Shown: in pieces, positions 35,984 through 44,864 of the stretch
How the letters are laid out: every line of letters begins with the position of its first letter
Numbering within the stretch: position 1 is the stretch's first letter
Assembly (NCBI GenBank): GCA_017467585.1
Contig: JAFUSR010000004.1
Coordinates: forward strand, 664,620-721,194
Length of the DNA: 56,575 nt
Origin: Clostridia bacterium
Lineage (GTDB): Bacteria > Bacillota > Clostridia > Christensenellales > UBA1242
Reading direction: 5' to 3'
Made by a program: the position numbers and the translations under genes
Notes under the pieces: model-generated
Seen by the model: the letters and a program-made list of their open reading frames with translations, nothing else
Told to the model about the DNA's origin: nothing
The model's database searches: none

Positions 35984-37268
35984 TTGTCTCTCCAATTTGT
36001 TCTAGTGATTTTTTTTGTTGTTCTTCTTCTGATTCCTTTGTTAGTTGCAAATATTTTTTCTCATAGAATAGCAGGTAAATGAGCATTGCGGAACCTGCAC
36101 ACGTTGCCACAACCAGCGCAACATAAAATGCTGTCATGTTGCCCCAAAGCCCCAATATCATGATTATTCCGAACGTAACAACCCTGCTCACGCAAAACAG
36201 CATTTCGCACAGCGCCTGATGTTCGGTTATTTCGCTATAGAGCCCAAGTTCCTTTAAATTGCCGTTGCGATATGGGTCAAATAGTGCGCCATAAATTACG
36301 GCCGCAATGTTAATGCACAAGTTAAACACAATAAGTGTAACTTTTCCCGGCAACAAAACAAAGCATATCGAGCCAATTAGTGGCAAACACGCCGAAAGAA
36401 TAAACAGCCACGAACGCCTTCCCGCATGAGTGAACTTGCTAACAAGCAAAATCACAACCATTGTAACAACCGAAATTATGCTGGTTATTGCACCAAGGCT
36501 GAGTGTTGAACCATATTGAAACATAACACAAATGTTAACGAGAATTGCAATGCAGGTTGTGCAACCATAAATCAAACAACCCAAATAGACATAACGCATT
36601 ATATGCTTTGCCTTTTGGTTGTGTGCAAGAGACTTGTTATAGCCAGTCAAGCGAAACTTGCTTCCCTCTGGCCTGTGAGCTTTTATTCCAAACGACACAG
36701 CAATTTGAATTACGCAGATAATTGCAATATAAATTGCAATGTTTGCATAAGTGCTCACCGAAATGAGTGCGCCAAGCACAATTGGAACAACAATGCTGAC
36801 AACTTTTGAAATAACCTGCAAAAGAACTGCAAAATTTTGCATGCTCTTGCGGCTGACCATTTCTTGCTTGAGCACATTGTAGCTTGAATAATAAAACGAT
36901 TCGAAAATTCCTCTCATAAGGCCGCCAAGCCAAGCGAGCGCTGCAATTTTGTCTCCAAGGAATATGGCAACAAGCACAACTCCAAGTTCCAAAACCAAGC
37001 TGAAGCGATACATCCAAACCCTGTTAGTCTTTTCAACAATATAGCTAATGAGCCAAATTGCAATAAAGTTAAAAGCGTAGTTTGTTATATAGAACTGCCC
37101 AACGGCGAAGATATATTCTGAGGTTGATGAGCAATACTGATAAATGTAGGCAACCAAAAATGTTGAAATGAACAAGTCAACAATTGTGAGTATTGTGTGG
37201 CAAGAAAACAGGCATATGTTTGCCCTGTTATCTTTTTTGCTGGTTGCAATGTTATATGAGTATGCCAT
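35970..37268 (-). CDS. MFS-type membrane transporter
   Basis: 432 residues with about 12 hydrophobic segments and a charged C-terminal tail (ESEEEQQKKSLEQIGE). The layout is that of a major facilitator, similar to YQGE-type Firmicutes transporters. Substrate unknown. ATG at 37268 follows GAGGAG. Its 3' end overlaps tyrS. Confidence 0.8.
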   Translation of the reverse strand: MAYSYNIATSKKDNRANICLFSCHTILTIVDLFISTFLVAYIYQYCSSTSEYIFAVGQFYITNYAFNFIAIWLISYIVEKTNRVWMYRFSLVLELGVVLVAIFLGDKIAALAWLGGLMRGIFESFYYSSYNVLKQEMVSRKSMQNFAVLLQVISKVVSIVVPIVLGALISVSTYANIAIYIAIICVIQIAVSFGIKAHRPEGSKFRLTGYNKSLAHNQKAKHIMRYVYLGCLIYGCTTCIAILVNICVMFQYGSTLSLGAITSIISVVTMVVILLVSKFTHAGRRSWLFILSACLPLIGSICFVLLPGKVTLIVFNLCINIAAVIYGALFDPYRNGNLKELGLYSEITEHQALCEMLFCVSRVVTFGIIMILGLWGNMTAFYVALVVATCAGSAMLIYLLFYEKKYLQLTKESEEEQQKKSLEQIGETNENN

Positions 37269-37360
37269 GACCACTCCTCGTTTCTAAACAAGAATATATC
37301 ACACACGCACGAAATTTATCAACAAAATTTTATATTTTAACCAAAAGTGTTTAAATTTTC

Positions 37361-37389
37361 TTGCGAAAGCAAAAAAAGCCATGTATAAT
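37361..37389 (+). promoter_or_regulatory. Promoter of the SPFH/zinc-ribbon gene
   Basis: TTGCGA (37361-37366), 17 bp, TATAAT (37384-37389). Confidence 0.65.
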
Positions 37390-37416
37390 TAAACTAGTTA
37401 ATTCGGAGGATTTTTT

Positions 37417-38451
37417 ATGGGATTTTTTAGCACAAATATTCTTAAAGCCATTGAATGGGCCGACCCTAGCAAAGATACAATCGTTTATAAGTATCCTATG
37501 GACGGAAGAAAAATCGTGTTTGGAAGCAAACTCACAGTTCGTGAAAGCCAAGTTGCAATCTTTTTAAACAAAGGAAAACTTGCAGATGTGTTCACTCCAG
37601 GAACATATACACTTCACTCTAGCAACCTGCCAATTCTTTCTCAGCTTTTGGCGCTTCCTTATGGTTTTAAGTCACCATTTTTTGCAGATGTGTTTTTCAT
37701 TAACACAAAGCAATTCACAAACCAAAAATGGGGAACAAGCAACCCTATTACCATGCGCGATAAGGAGTTTGGAACAATTCGTCTTCGCGGATATGGCACA
37801 TACTCTTTTAAAGTAGACAACGCAGAAACATTTTTAAAAGAGCTTTTTGGAACAAACAGCACCTTTTCTACTGAAGACATTAATCAATATCTTAAATCTA
37901 TGCTAGTTTCTAACATTTCAGACACAATTGCTGAAAGCAAAATCAGCGCGCTTGACATTGCAAGCAACTTAAATGAGTTTAGCAAAGTTGTTACTGAAGG
38001 CGTTAGTGAAGAATTCACTAAACTTGGACTTAAACTAACCAAACTGATTATTGAAAACATCAGCTTTCCTGAAGCTGTTGAAAAAGCTATCGACACAAGA
38101 TCTTCTATGGGAGTTCTTGAAGGACAGATGGACACATATGTTCGCTATCAATCTGCAAATGCAATTGGCGAAGCTGCTAAAAACCCAGGAACTGGCGGTG
38201 TTGGAGCAACAATTGGAACAGGAATGGCTCTCGGCGAAGTAATTCGCGACAGCATTAAAAATTCAACCAAACCTGCTGCTGAAGAAGAAAAACCAGCCAA
38301 ATTCTGTCCAGAGTGCGGACACAAGAATCGCGTGAACGCAAAATTCTGCAGCGAATGTGGCAAACCACTTGCTCAAAAAGGCAAATGTCCAAAATGTGGT
38401 GCCGAAGTTGGCAAGGCAAAATTCTGCCCAGAATGTGGAACAAAACAATAA
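37417..38451 (+). CDS. SPFH-domain protein with C-terminal zinc ribbons (YdjI-like)
   Basis: 344 residues. Residues ~1-240 form an SPFH/virion-core-like domain (ESQVAIFLNKGKLADVFTPG, then RLRGYGTYSFKV). Residues ~290-342 hold three zinc ribbons built from CPECG, CSECG, CPKCG and CPECG pairs. In Bacillus the relative YdjI sits in a membrane stress locus with a PspA partner. No PspA gene is seen here. A strong CGGAGGA site precedes the ATG. Confidence 0.88.
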   Translation: MGFFSTNILKAIEWADPSKDTIVYKYPMDGRKIVFGSKLTVRESQVAIFLNKGKLADVFTPGTYTLHSSNLPILSQLLALPYGFKSPFFADVFFINTKQFTNQKWGTSNPITMRDKEFGTIRLRGYGTYSFKVDNAETFLKELFGTNSTFSTEDINQYLKSMLVSNISDTIAESKISALDIASNLNEFSKVVTEGVSEEFTKLGLKLTKLIIENISFPEAVEKAIDTRSSMGVLEGQMDTYVRYQSANAIGEAAKNPGTGGVGATIGTGMALGEVIRDSIKNSTKPAAEEEKPAKFCPECGHKNRVNAKFCSECGKPLAQKGKCPKCGAEVGKAKFCPECGTKQ

Positions 38452-38545
38452 AAATAAAAGAACAAAAAAGTGAGGCTTTCTGCCCCATTTTTTTTATTTT
38501 ATTTTTTCATGTTTAAGTGCAACTTTGTTTTGAAATAATTTTTGT

Positions 38546-38776
38546 GTGATTGAATATTTAAATGTTAAGTGCTTAATGACAACCGATGGAAAAATCACTC
38601 CACTTTCACTCGAATTTTCAGAAAGGTGGTATAACATTTTAAAAGTGGTTGAAGAAAGAAAAATGGCCAGCACCAAAGGCGGCGGAAAAGGCACAAGATA
38701 TGCTTGCAAAATTGGCAGCAAAATTCACTATTTGTTTTTTGACGAAAACCGTTGGTGGGTTGAACTGAAATTGTAA
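38546..38776 (+). CDS. Small conserved protein, usual neighbour of DinB (DUF6504-like)
   Basis: 76 residues from the GTG at 38546. The sequence NVKCLMTTDGKITPLSLEF, then SERWYNILKVVEERKMAST and GTRYACKIGSKIHYLFF, with a final WWVELKL, looks like the small protein family commonly encoded next to Y-family polymerases in clostridia. Family resemblance at NVKCLM supports the GTG start; the alternative ATG at 38577 would cut this off. No Shine-Dalgarno site is visible. It converges on dinB. Confidence 0.65.
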   Translation: MIEYLNVKCLMTTDGKITPLSLEFSERWYNILKVVEERKMASTKGGGKGTRYACKIGSKIHYLFFDENRWWVELKL

Positions 38777-38785
38777 AAAAAATAA

Positions 38786-38829
38786 GGGTGTTATGTCTCG
38801 CATAACACCCCATAAAACCTGGCGAAAAC
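38786..38829 (-). repeat. Interspersed palindromic repeat, copy 4
   Basis: GGGTGTTATGTCTCGCATAA with the outer arm ACACCCCATAAAACCTGGCG and AAAAC. It lies between the converging small gene and dinB and could terminate both. Confidence 0.8.
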
Positions 38830-38835
38830 GCACAT

Positions 38836-40089
38836 TTACTCTTCTGCTATTCCCTTTTTGACTTGCTTGCCGATGTTGCCATAGTGAGTGCCCAAAATGT
38901 CTAAATTTTGCATGCGCTTGTCAGCAAAAATAACGGCCTTGTTAATTATGTTTCTGCCATAGCGCGAGCGCAAGTTTTCAATGGTGTTTTGAAGGGCTTT
39001 TTTCTTTTCAACTTTGTCGCCATAGCTGTCGATAGAAAGCTGCTCTTCTTCGCAAAAATCTGACACGCTAACTCCAAGCCCGCGCACCAAACTTCTGCCC
39101 CACGAAAAGTTGGCCTTAAAAAGTTTGAACGCCGCAAGCGCAATATCTTCGGCGAGACATGTTGGCTGCATCTTTTTCATGCGGTTAATATATTTCAGTT
39201 CGTTGGTGATGACAACAATATGAACGGTTCGTGCCATTTTGTAGCCATACATACTCATTCGGGTTGAAACACTTTCTGCAAGAAGCGTGATGAGTGCAAA
39301 TGCGTCCTGGTCGGTTTTTATGTCGCGATAATAAGTCAAACTGTTGCCTATTGACTTTATTGCGGCAAGTTCGCTCTTGGTTTTGACGGTGTCGGAGTCT
39401 TCTCCCCTTGCGTAGCGCGAAAGCATTGCACCAACCTTGCCAAATTTTGAAATCAACAATTTTTGGTCAAATCTTGCCAAATCACCTATGGTTTTGATGG
39501 CCAAATCGTTTAGTTTGTGTTTTGTTGCCCTGCCGACATACAAAAGGTCACCAACCGGCAGCGGCCAGACTATTTCTTTGTAGTTCTCGTCTGAAATAAC
39601 AGTGATTGCATCAGGTTTTTTAAGGTCAGAGCCAAGTTTTGCAAAAACTTTGTTAAAACTTACACCAATTGAAACGGTCAGCCCAATTTCGGCTTTGATG
39701 CGCTCTCTGATTTCGTTTGCAATTAAAAACGCATCGCCGCCATGCTTTTTGCAGTCGGTTATGTCCAGCCAAGCCTCGTCTATTCCAAAGCTTTCAACTC
39801 TGTCGGTATATTCTTGATAGATTGCCTTAACCGCGCGAGAATATTTAAGATATAGGTCGTGATGTGCCTCGACGCACTTCAAATTTGGACACAAATTTCG
39901 TGCTTCATAAAGCACCATTCCAGTTTTTACCCCAGCATTTTTGGCTATCATGTTTTTTGCAAGCACAATTCCATGGCGGTCTTCAACCCTTCCGCACACA
40001 ACAACAGGAAATTCGCGCAAACTCGGGTTGAGCAAGCACTCAACAGAAGCGTAAAAATTGTTCAAATCGCTATGCAAAATCTTTCTCAT
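38836..40089 (-). CDS. dinB: Y-family DNA polymerase (DinB/UmuC type)
   Basis: 417 residues. Translesion polymerase with catalytic Asp8 in LHSDLNNFYASVE, the steric and metal site SFGIDEAWLDIT near 99-110, GVSFNKVFAKLGSDLKKPDA, and the helix-hairpin-helix ATKHKLNDLAIKTIGDLA. The little-finger domain follows (~240-350). There is no Shine-Dalgarno site; a TTGAAT-17-TAAAAT promoter ends 6 bases before the ATG, so the mRNA should be leaderless. Confidence 0.93.
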   Translation of the reverse strand: MRKILHSDLNNFYASVECLLNPSLREFPVVVCGRVEDRHGIVLAKNMIAKNAGVKTGMVLYEARNLCPNLKCVEAHHDLYLKYSRAVKAIYQEYTDRVESFGIDEAWLDITDCKKHGGDAFLIANEIRERIKAEIGLTVSIGVSFNKVFAKLGSDLKKPDAITVISDENYKEIVWPLPVGDLLYVGRATKHKLNDLAIKTIGDLARFDQKLLISKFGKVGAMLSRYARGEDSDTVKTKSELAAIKSIGNSLTYYRDIKTDQDAFALITLLAESVSTRMSMYGYKMARTVHIVVITNELKYINRMKKMQPTCLAEDIALAAFKLFKANFSWGRSLVRGLGVSVSDFCEEEQLSIDSYGDKVEKKKALQNTIENLRSRYGRNIINKAVIFADKRMQNLDILGTHYGNIGKQVKKGIAEE

Positions 40090-40095
40090 ATTTAA

Positions 40096-40124
40096 ATTTT
40101 AGCACATATGTTCGATAAATTCAA
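40096..40124 (-). promoter_or_regulatory. Leaderless-type promoter of dinB
   Basis: Minus strand TTGAAT (40124-40119), 17 bp, TAAAAT (40101-40096). Six bases separate it from the ATG. The GAACATATGTGC spacer contains CGAACATATGT, similar to the start of a Gram-positive LexA box (CGAACnnnnGTTC), but it lacks the second arm. Confidence 0.65.
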
Positions 40125-40237
40125 CTATCTGATAAAAATTTTCAAATTTTTGTTTTAAGAGCGGGCTCAAAACAGTTGTATTGTGAGTTTTTTTAATGTT
40201 ATACTGATTTTAGTATAAAATTGTTTAGGAGATTATT

Positions 40238-40975
40238 ATGAGTTACATTGATCGTTCTTTTAATGATAAATTTGCAGAATCTTGGTATAACATGGGTGGT
40301 GACTTCGCCTATATGTTTTCTAAAAAGCTCATCGCCTATTTAAAGAAAAACAATATTCAACCTAAAAATGTGCTAGACGTTTATTGCGGCGCTGGAAACC
40401 TGCTTGCCGAACTTCAAAAAGTTGGCATTAAATGCACCGGAACTGAAGGTAGCGAGGCATTTATTCGTTTTAACAAACAAAATCACAAAGATATGGAATT
40501 TATTTTGACCGATGGTCTTGAAAAATTCAACACAAAAGAAAAATTCGACCTGATTACATGCACCTACGACCTTGTTAACTACATGGAGACTTACGAAGAA
40601 TGGGTAACCATGTTTAAAAACGCCTACAAACAACTGAACAATGGTGGCTTGTTTGTGTTCGACTTTAACACGGTTAAACGCCTTGCCGACTGGAACACAG
40701 TTGTTTATGACCAATCTCGAGATCTCGACTATGTTCAAACAGTAACATCTAATGTTCACGGCAAAACTGTTATTAACTATATTTACTATGTTAAAGATGG
40801 CGACAAATATGAAAAGACCTCTGCCCTTTACACCGAAACCTCTTTTGAAATTGAAAGAGTTCTCGAAGCACTTAAAAAAGCTGGATTTAAAGATGTTAAA
40901 CTTTGCGACTTTGAACTCAACGAACTCTCTAACCCAGCAAGCAGAAACAAGATTCATGTTATTGCAAAAAAATAA
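40238..40975 (+). CDS. Class I SAM-dependent methyltransferase
   Basis: 245 residues. SAM-binding motif I is VLDVYCGAGN at 45-54, followed by the acidic end GTEGSEAFIRFN and motif LITCTYDLVNY. GGLFVFDFNT is the later strand of the fold. Substrate unknown. TTAGGAG precedes the start. Confidence 0.9.
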   Translation: MSYIDRSFNDKFAESWYNMGGDFAYMFSKKLIAYLKKNNIQPKNVLDVYCGAGNLLAELQKVGIKCTGTEGSEAFIRFNKQNHKDMEFILTDGLEKFNTKEKFDLITCTYDLVNYMETYEEWVTMFKNAYKQLNNGGLFVFDFNTVKRLADWNTVVYDQSRDLDYVQTVTSNVHGKTVINYIYYVKDGDKYEKTSALYTETSFEIERVLEALKKAGFKDVKLCDFELNELSNPASRNKIHVIAKK

Positions 40976-41043
40976 AGCATTTTTAAGTGAGATTTTATCT
41001 CACTTTTTTTGTGCAAAAAATTTAAAAAACTTGCCTACTTGTG

Positions 41044-41072
41044 TTGACAAACATTTATTATGATAATATAAT
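41044..41072 (+). promoter_or_regulatory. Promoter of the M-box/mgtE transcript
   Basis: TTGACA (41044-41049), 17 bp, TATAAT (41067-41072): a consensus match. Confidence 0.85.
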
Positions 41073-41078
41073 AAAAAT

Positions 41079-41280
41079 AGATTATTTCGGTAGGTAAGGC
41101 TACCACAGGGATATGGGTTGCTGCCGGCTAAAAAAGGAGACTTTTTTAAGCATGGTTTGAACAAGTTTTCTCGAAACAAAACAAGGGAAAATTTAATGCA
41201 ATTTCACCGCCCTTTGGAGCTAACGCTTGAACGGGTAACTTTTTAGAATTTTATCCCGACCGAAATGGTTGGGATTTTTG
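41079..41280 (+). promoter_or_regulatory. M-box (ykoK) magnesium riboswitch with terminator
   Basis: The leader of mgtE carries M-box landmarks: GGTAGGTAAGGCTACCACAG, then GGGTTGCTGCC, later TTTAATGCA and a GGAGCTAACGCTTGAAC closing region. An intrinsic terminator (ATCCCGACC/GGTTGGGAT then TTTTTG, 41253-41280) ends it. In known M-boxes Mg2+ binding favours termination, so mgtE should be expressed when Mg2+ is low. Confidence 0.85.
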
Positions 41281-41302
41281 TTTGTGGGAGGTGCTCTGGC
41301 TT

Positions 41303-42991
41303 ATGGCTAAAACACTCGTTGAACTTTTTGAAGAACAAAATTTTGAAGAGCTTGAAAAAACTGCCAAAGAAATGAGCGTTAAAGAACTTTTTGGCGAACT
41401 CGTTAAACTAGACAAACCCCTGCTCTGCAAACTTTTGCCAAAATTGCCGACAGACATTGCAGCAATTGAGTTTTTGCTGTTTTCTTCTGAGCTTCAAAAT
41501 TATTTGGTTGAAAACATAAGCGATATTGACTTTAAGCCACTTTCTGAAGAGCTTCTCGACATTGACGGAATTGAAAACAAAATAGAAAAACAAACTTTCA
41601 GCACAATTTTGATTTATGCCAAAGCTGATGCCAGACATGAAAAACTGCTCGAAATTATCGACAACATTGAAAACAAAAAATTCTCTTCTTTGAAGCCAAT
41701 TTTGGCAGAGATGGAGCCTGTTGATATTGCTGAAATTTTAAATGAAATTGACAAAGAAAAAGTTATGCTAATTTTTCGCCTGCTCCCTAAAGACCTTGCT
41801 AGCGATGTTTTTGTTGAAATGGACAGCAACACTCAGCAAGTGTTGATTTCTGCATTTACCGATAAAGAACTATCAAACATTGTCAACGACCTGTTTGTTG
41901 ATGATACTCTCGACATTATGGAAGAAATGCCATCTAACGTTGCAAGGCGAATTTTGCGTGTTTCTAACCAAGACACAAGAGACTCTGTTAACAAGTTGCT
42001 TGGCTACCCAAAAGACAGCGCAGGCACAATTTTGACGCCAGAATGCATAACGTTGCGTCCTTCCATGACCGTTGACGACGCTCTTGCGAAAATGCGCAAG
42101 CAGGCGCTCGACAAAGAGACAATCTACACCTGTTATGTTACTGACAACAAAAAGGTTCTTTTGGGCATTGTTACCGCAAAAGACATTTTGCTTCATGAGC
42201 CAGAGGACAAAATTGGCGACTTTATGGAAGAAAACTTTATTTTTGCACAAACCAACACCGACAAAGAAGAAGTTGCAAATTTGCTATCTAAATATGACCT
42301 TCTCTCTATTCCTGTTGTCGACAGCGAAAACAGAATTGTTGGTATTGTAACCGTTGACGACGCTATTGACGTCATCACAGAAGAAGCCAGCGAAGATATC
42401 AGCAAGATTGCCGCTATTGTTCCAACAGCAAAGCCATATCTTGCAACAAGCGCCTTTGCAATTTTTAAATCACGTTTGCCTTGGCTTTTAATCTTGCTTG
42501 TTTCAGCAACTTTTACTGGACTTATCATTAATACATTTGAAGGAACACTCAACAACCTCAGCCCACTGCTGTTTGCGTGCGTTCCAATGTTGATGGACTC
42601 CGGTGGTAACGCCGGAAGTCAAGCATCGGTAACCATCATTCGTTCGCTGGCGCTAGACGAAGTTTCGTTTAAAGACATTTTTAAAGTTGTTTGGAAAGAA
42701 ATTCGTGTTGCCGTTATGCTTGCCGCCGTTCTGTCGGTTGCGTGCTTTGCAAAACTTCAGCTCATTGACCATTTGATGTTTGGCTATAACTACACTTGGC
42801 AGATTTCGCTTGTTGTTTCACTCGCACTTTTCTGCACAATCTGCATTGCAAAAATTGTTGGCGCCTGCCTTCCACTTCTTGCAAAAAGGTGCAAACTCGA
42901 TCCAGCAGTTGTTGCAAGCCCATTTATCACAACAATTGTCGACGCAATTTCGCTCATCGTGTTCTGCGGACTTGCAATTGCACTGTTATAA
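41303..42991 (+). CDS. mgtE: Magnesium transporter MgtE
   Basis: 562 residues from the ATG at 41303 (GGGAGGTG upstream). The order is an N-terminal superhelical domain with MEPVDIAEILNEI, two CBS domains (~240-375), then five membrane helices with the pore signature GGNAGSQAS. The CBS and N domains sense Mg2+ and gate the channel in known MgtE. It sits under an M-box, which confirms the Mg2+ role. Confidence 0.97.
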   Translation: MAKTLVELFEEQNFEELEKTAKEMSVKELFGELVKLDKPLLCKLLPKLPTDIAAIEFLLFSSELQNYLVENISDIDFKPLSEELLDIDGIENKIEKQTFSTILIYAKADARHEKLLEIIDNIENKKFSSLKPILAEMEPVDIAEILNEIDKEKVMLIFRLLPKDLASDVFVEMDSNTQQVLISAFTDKELSNIVNDLFVDDTLDIMEEMPSNVARRILRVSNQDTRDSVNKLLGYPKDSAGTILTPECITLRPSMTVDDALAKMRKQALDKETIYTCYVTDNKKVLLGIVTAKDILLHEPEDKIGDFMEENFIFAQTNTDKEEVANLLSKYDLLSIPVVDSENRIVGIVTVDDAIDVITEEASEDISKIAAIVPTAKPYLATSAFAIFKSRLPWLLILLVSATFTGLIINTFEGTLNNLSPLLFACVPMLMDSGGNAGSQASVTIIRSLALDEVSFKDIFKVVWKEIRVAVMLAAVLSVACFAKLQLIDHLMFGYNYTWQISLVVSLALFCTICIAKIVGACLPLLAKRCKLDPAVVASPFITTIVDAISLIVFCGLAIALL

Positions 42992-43002
42992 AAAATTTAC
43001 AT

Positions 43003-43035
43003 AAAAAAAACTCAACCGGCTGGCTGAGTTTTTAT
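43003..43035. terminator. Bidirectional terminator between mgtE and the lipoprotein gene
   Basis: Hairpin AACTCA-ACC/GG-CTGAGTT with A- and T-runs between converging genes. Confidence 0.75.
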
Positions 43036-43038
43036 TTT

Positions 43039-43674
43039 TTATTCTGCAAATCTATAAACGAATATGTTAGGATTTTCCGAGGTCAACATTGAACTATCAA
43101 TTCCCACTAAATTTGTTGATGATTGAACAGTTATTTGTAGATAAGACTCTGAATTATTGATTGTCACTTTAACTTTTGAATTTTCATATTGCCATGTTAC
43201 CGGCAATACTTCTGTAAGAACAACAGAACCAGTTCCATCGGCATTCAATGTTAAATATTTTGCTGCTTGTTCCTCTTCAGCAGCCGCAGTATATGAATTT
43301 TGTGGTCCCCAATAATACAAATGGTATGTTCCGAGTTTAAAGTTGTTTACTGTATAAGCCACTGTTCTTTGGACCCCATCATATTCAAGAACAAAATTCT
43401 TGTTTCCAACTGTTTCGGTGTTAAAGCCTGAAACCATACTAGCATCTGGGTCAATCAAAACTTTTGAATTATCATCATAGACCAAACGCAGCTTTGCACC
43501 ATTAAAATCTAATGTTTCACCAACAATATAATCTGTTTTGATTGCTGAAACAAATTCAACTGAAACCAATTTTTTTGCTGCCACTGTGTTCTGATTGCAA
43601 CCAACAAACGCAAGCGGAAGCACAAAAACAAATGCAAGAGCCAAACTTAAAAATATTTTGCTTAGTTTTTTCAT
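43039..43674 (-). CDS. Lipoprotein with bacterial Ig-like domain
   Basis: 211 residues. A lysine-led signal peptide ends in FVGC with Cys26 as lipidation site; the -3 residue Phe is unusual. Residues ~38-112 form an Ig-like fold (YIVGETLDFNGAKLRLVYDD, then GNKNFVLEYDG), and ~115-211 hold a beta-rich domain (YLTLNADGTGSVVL). Secreted and anchored outside. AAAAGGAG precedes the ATG. Its promoter contains a run of nine G between the -35 and -10 boxes. Confidence 0.82.
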   Translation of the reverse strand: MKKLSKIFLSLALAFVFVLPLAFVGCNQNTVAAKKLVSVEFVSAIKTDYIVGETLDFNGAKLRLVYDDNSKVLIDPDASMVSGFNTETVGNKNFVLEYDGVQRTVAYTVNNFKLGTYHLYYWGPQNSYTAAAEEEQAAKYLTLNADGTGSVVLTEVLPVTWQYENSKVKVTINNSESYLQITVQSSTNLVGIDSSMLTSENPNIFVYRFAE

Positions 43675-43706
43675 TATTTTTTCTCCTTTTGTTTTAATTA
43701 ATTATA

Positions 43707-43734
43707 AGAATAGCACCCCCCCCCGTGCTGTCAA
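43707..43734 (-). promoter_or_regulatory. Promoter of the lipoprotein gene with G9 tract in the spacer
   Basis: Minus strand TTGACA (43734-43729), 16-bp spacer, TATTCT (43712-43707); TATAAT follows directly (43706-43701). The spacer holds G9 (43724-43716) bounded by GCAC and TGC. Tract slippage would change the spacer length. Confidence 0.65.
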
Positions 43735-43758
43735 GCGAAATGACAATGTGCAACAAAA

Positions 43759-43782
43759 AAACACCGCATTTGCGGTGTTTTT
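43759..43782 (-). terminator. Terminator of prmC-prfA
   Basis: Hairpin ACACCGCA/TGCGGTGT with a T-run on the minus strand. Confidence 0.85.
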
Positions 43783-43783
43783 G

Positions 43784-44854
43784 TTAGTCTTCTGTTGCGG
43801 CGAGGCGCGCTTGTTGATCGGCACGTTGCAAACTTTCTATCATCTCTTCAATGTCGCCATTCATAAAATTTTCGAGTGAATAAAGAGACAAGTTGATTCT
43901 GTGGTCGGTAACTCTGTTTTGTGGAAAGTTATATGTGCGAATTTTTTCGCTTCGGTCGCCCGTTCCCACTTGGCTTCTGCGCTTTGCAGCATATTCTGCA
44001 TCTGCCTGGCCTTGATAATAGTCATAGAGTTTTGCCTTAAGCCAGTTCATTGCCTTTTCTTTGTTTTTAAGCTGGCTTCTCTCGTCTTGGCAGGCAACAA
44101 CAATTCCTGTTGGAATGTGGGTTATTCTGATGGCGCTTTCGGTTTTGTTTACGTGTTGTCCACCAGCACCACCACTGCGGTAGGTGTCTATTTGAAGGTC
44201 TTTGTCGTTAATTTCAATTTTAACATCGACAGCCTCTGGAAGAACCGCCACCGTTGCTGTTGATGTGTGAACTCTGCCTTGGCTTTCGGTTTCTGGAACT
44301 CTTTGAACGCGGTGAACGCCACTCTCCCATTTAAGTTTTGAAAAGGCGCCCTTGCCTTTAACCATAAACGAAACTTCCTTAACTCCGCCAGCCTCGTTGT
44401 AGTTTCCGTCTAGCTCTTCAACAGAAAAATGCTGACTAGCCGCATATAACTCATACATTCTTTTAAGTTCTGCTGCAAACAAACTGGCTTCGTCGCCACC
44501 AGCACCAGCACGAATCTCGATGATTACGTTTTTGTCGTCGTCTTCGTCTTTAGGAAGAAGCATAATTTTTAGTTCTTCTTCGCAAGCCGCAACCTTTTCG
44601 CGAGCGAGCTTTTCTTCTTCTTTAAGCATCTCTCTCATTTCTTCGTCGGTTTCGGTTTTAAGCATCATAATTGCGTCGTTTATGTCATTTTGTGCGCGCA
44701 AAAGTTCATCATATTTTTCAATGATTGGTTCGAGCTCGGCGTGCTCTTTGCAGAGTTTTTGCCACTTTGGTTGGTCGGCAATTATGGCTGGGTCTGCAAT
44801 TTGTTCGCCAATTGCAAGATATTTAACTTTTAATTCCTTTAACTTTTCTAACAT
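43784..44854 (-). CDS. prfA: Peptide chain release factor 1
   Basis: 356 residues from the ATG at 44854. The GGQ motif (GGAGGQHVNKTESAI) is near 230. The codon-recognition tripeptide region reads HRVQRVPETESQGRVHTS, with the RF1-type P-x-T. It releases chains at UAA and UAG. It follows prmC by 10 bp, and PrmC methylates this GGQ glutamine. Confidence 0.96.
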   Translation of the reverse strand: MLEKLKELKVKYLAIGEQIADPAIIADQPKWQKLCKEHAELEPIIEKYDELLRAQNDINDAIMMLKTETDEEMREMLKEEEKLAREKVAACEEELKIMLLPKDEDDDKNVIIEIRAGAGGDEASLFAAELKRMYELYAASQHFSVEELDGNYNEAGGVKEVSFMVKGKGAFSKLKWESGVHRVQRVPETESQGRVHTSTATVAVLPEAVDVKIEINDKDLQIDTYRSGGAGGQHVNKTESAIRITHIPTGIVVACQDERSQLKNKEKAMNWLKAKLYDYYQGQADAEYAAKRRSQVGTGDRSEKIRTYNFPQNRVTDHRINLSLYSLENFMNGDIEEMIESLQRADQQARLAATED

Positions 44855-44864
44855 TTTTGTTCCC

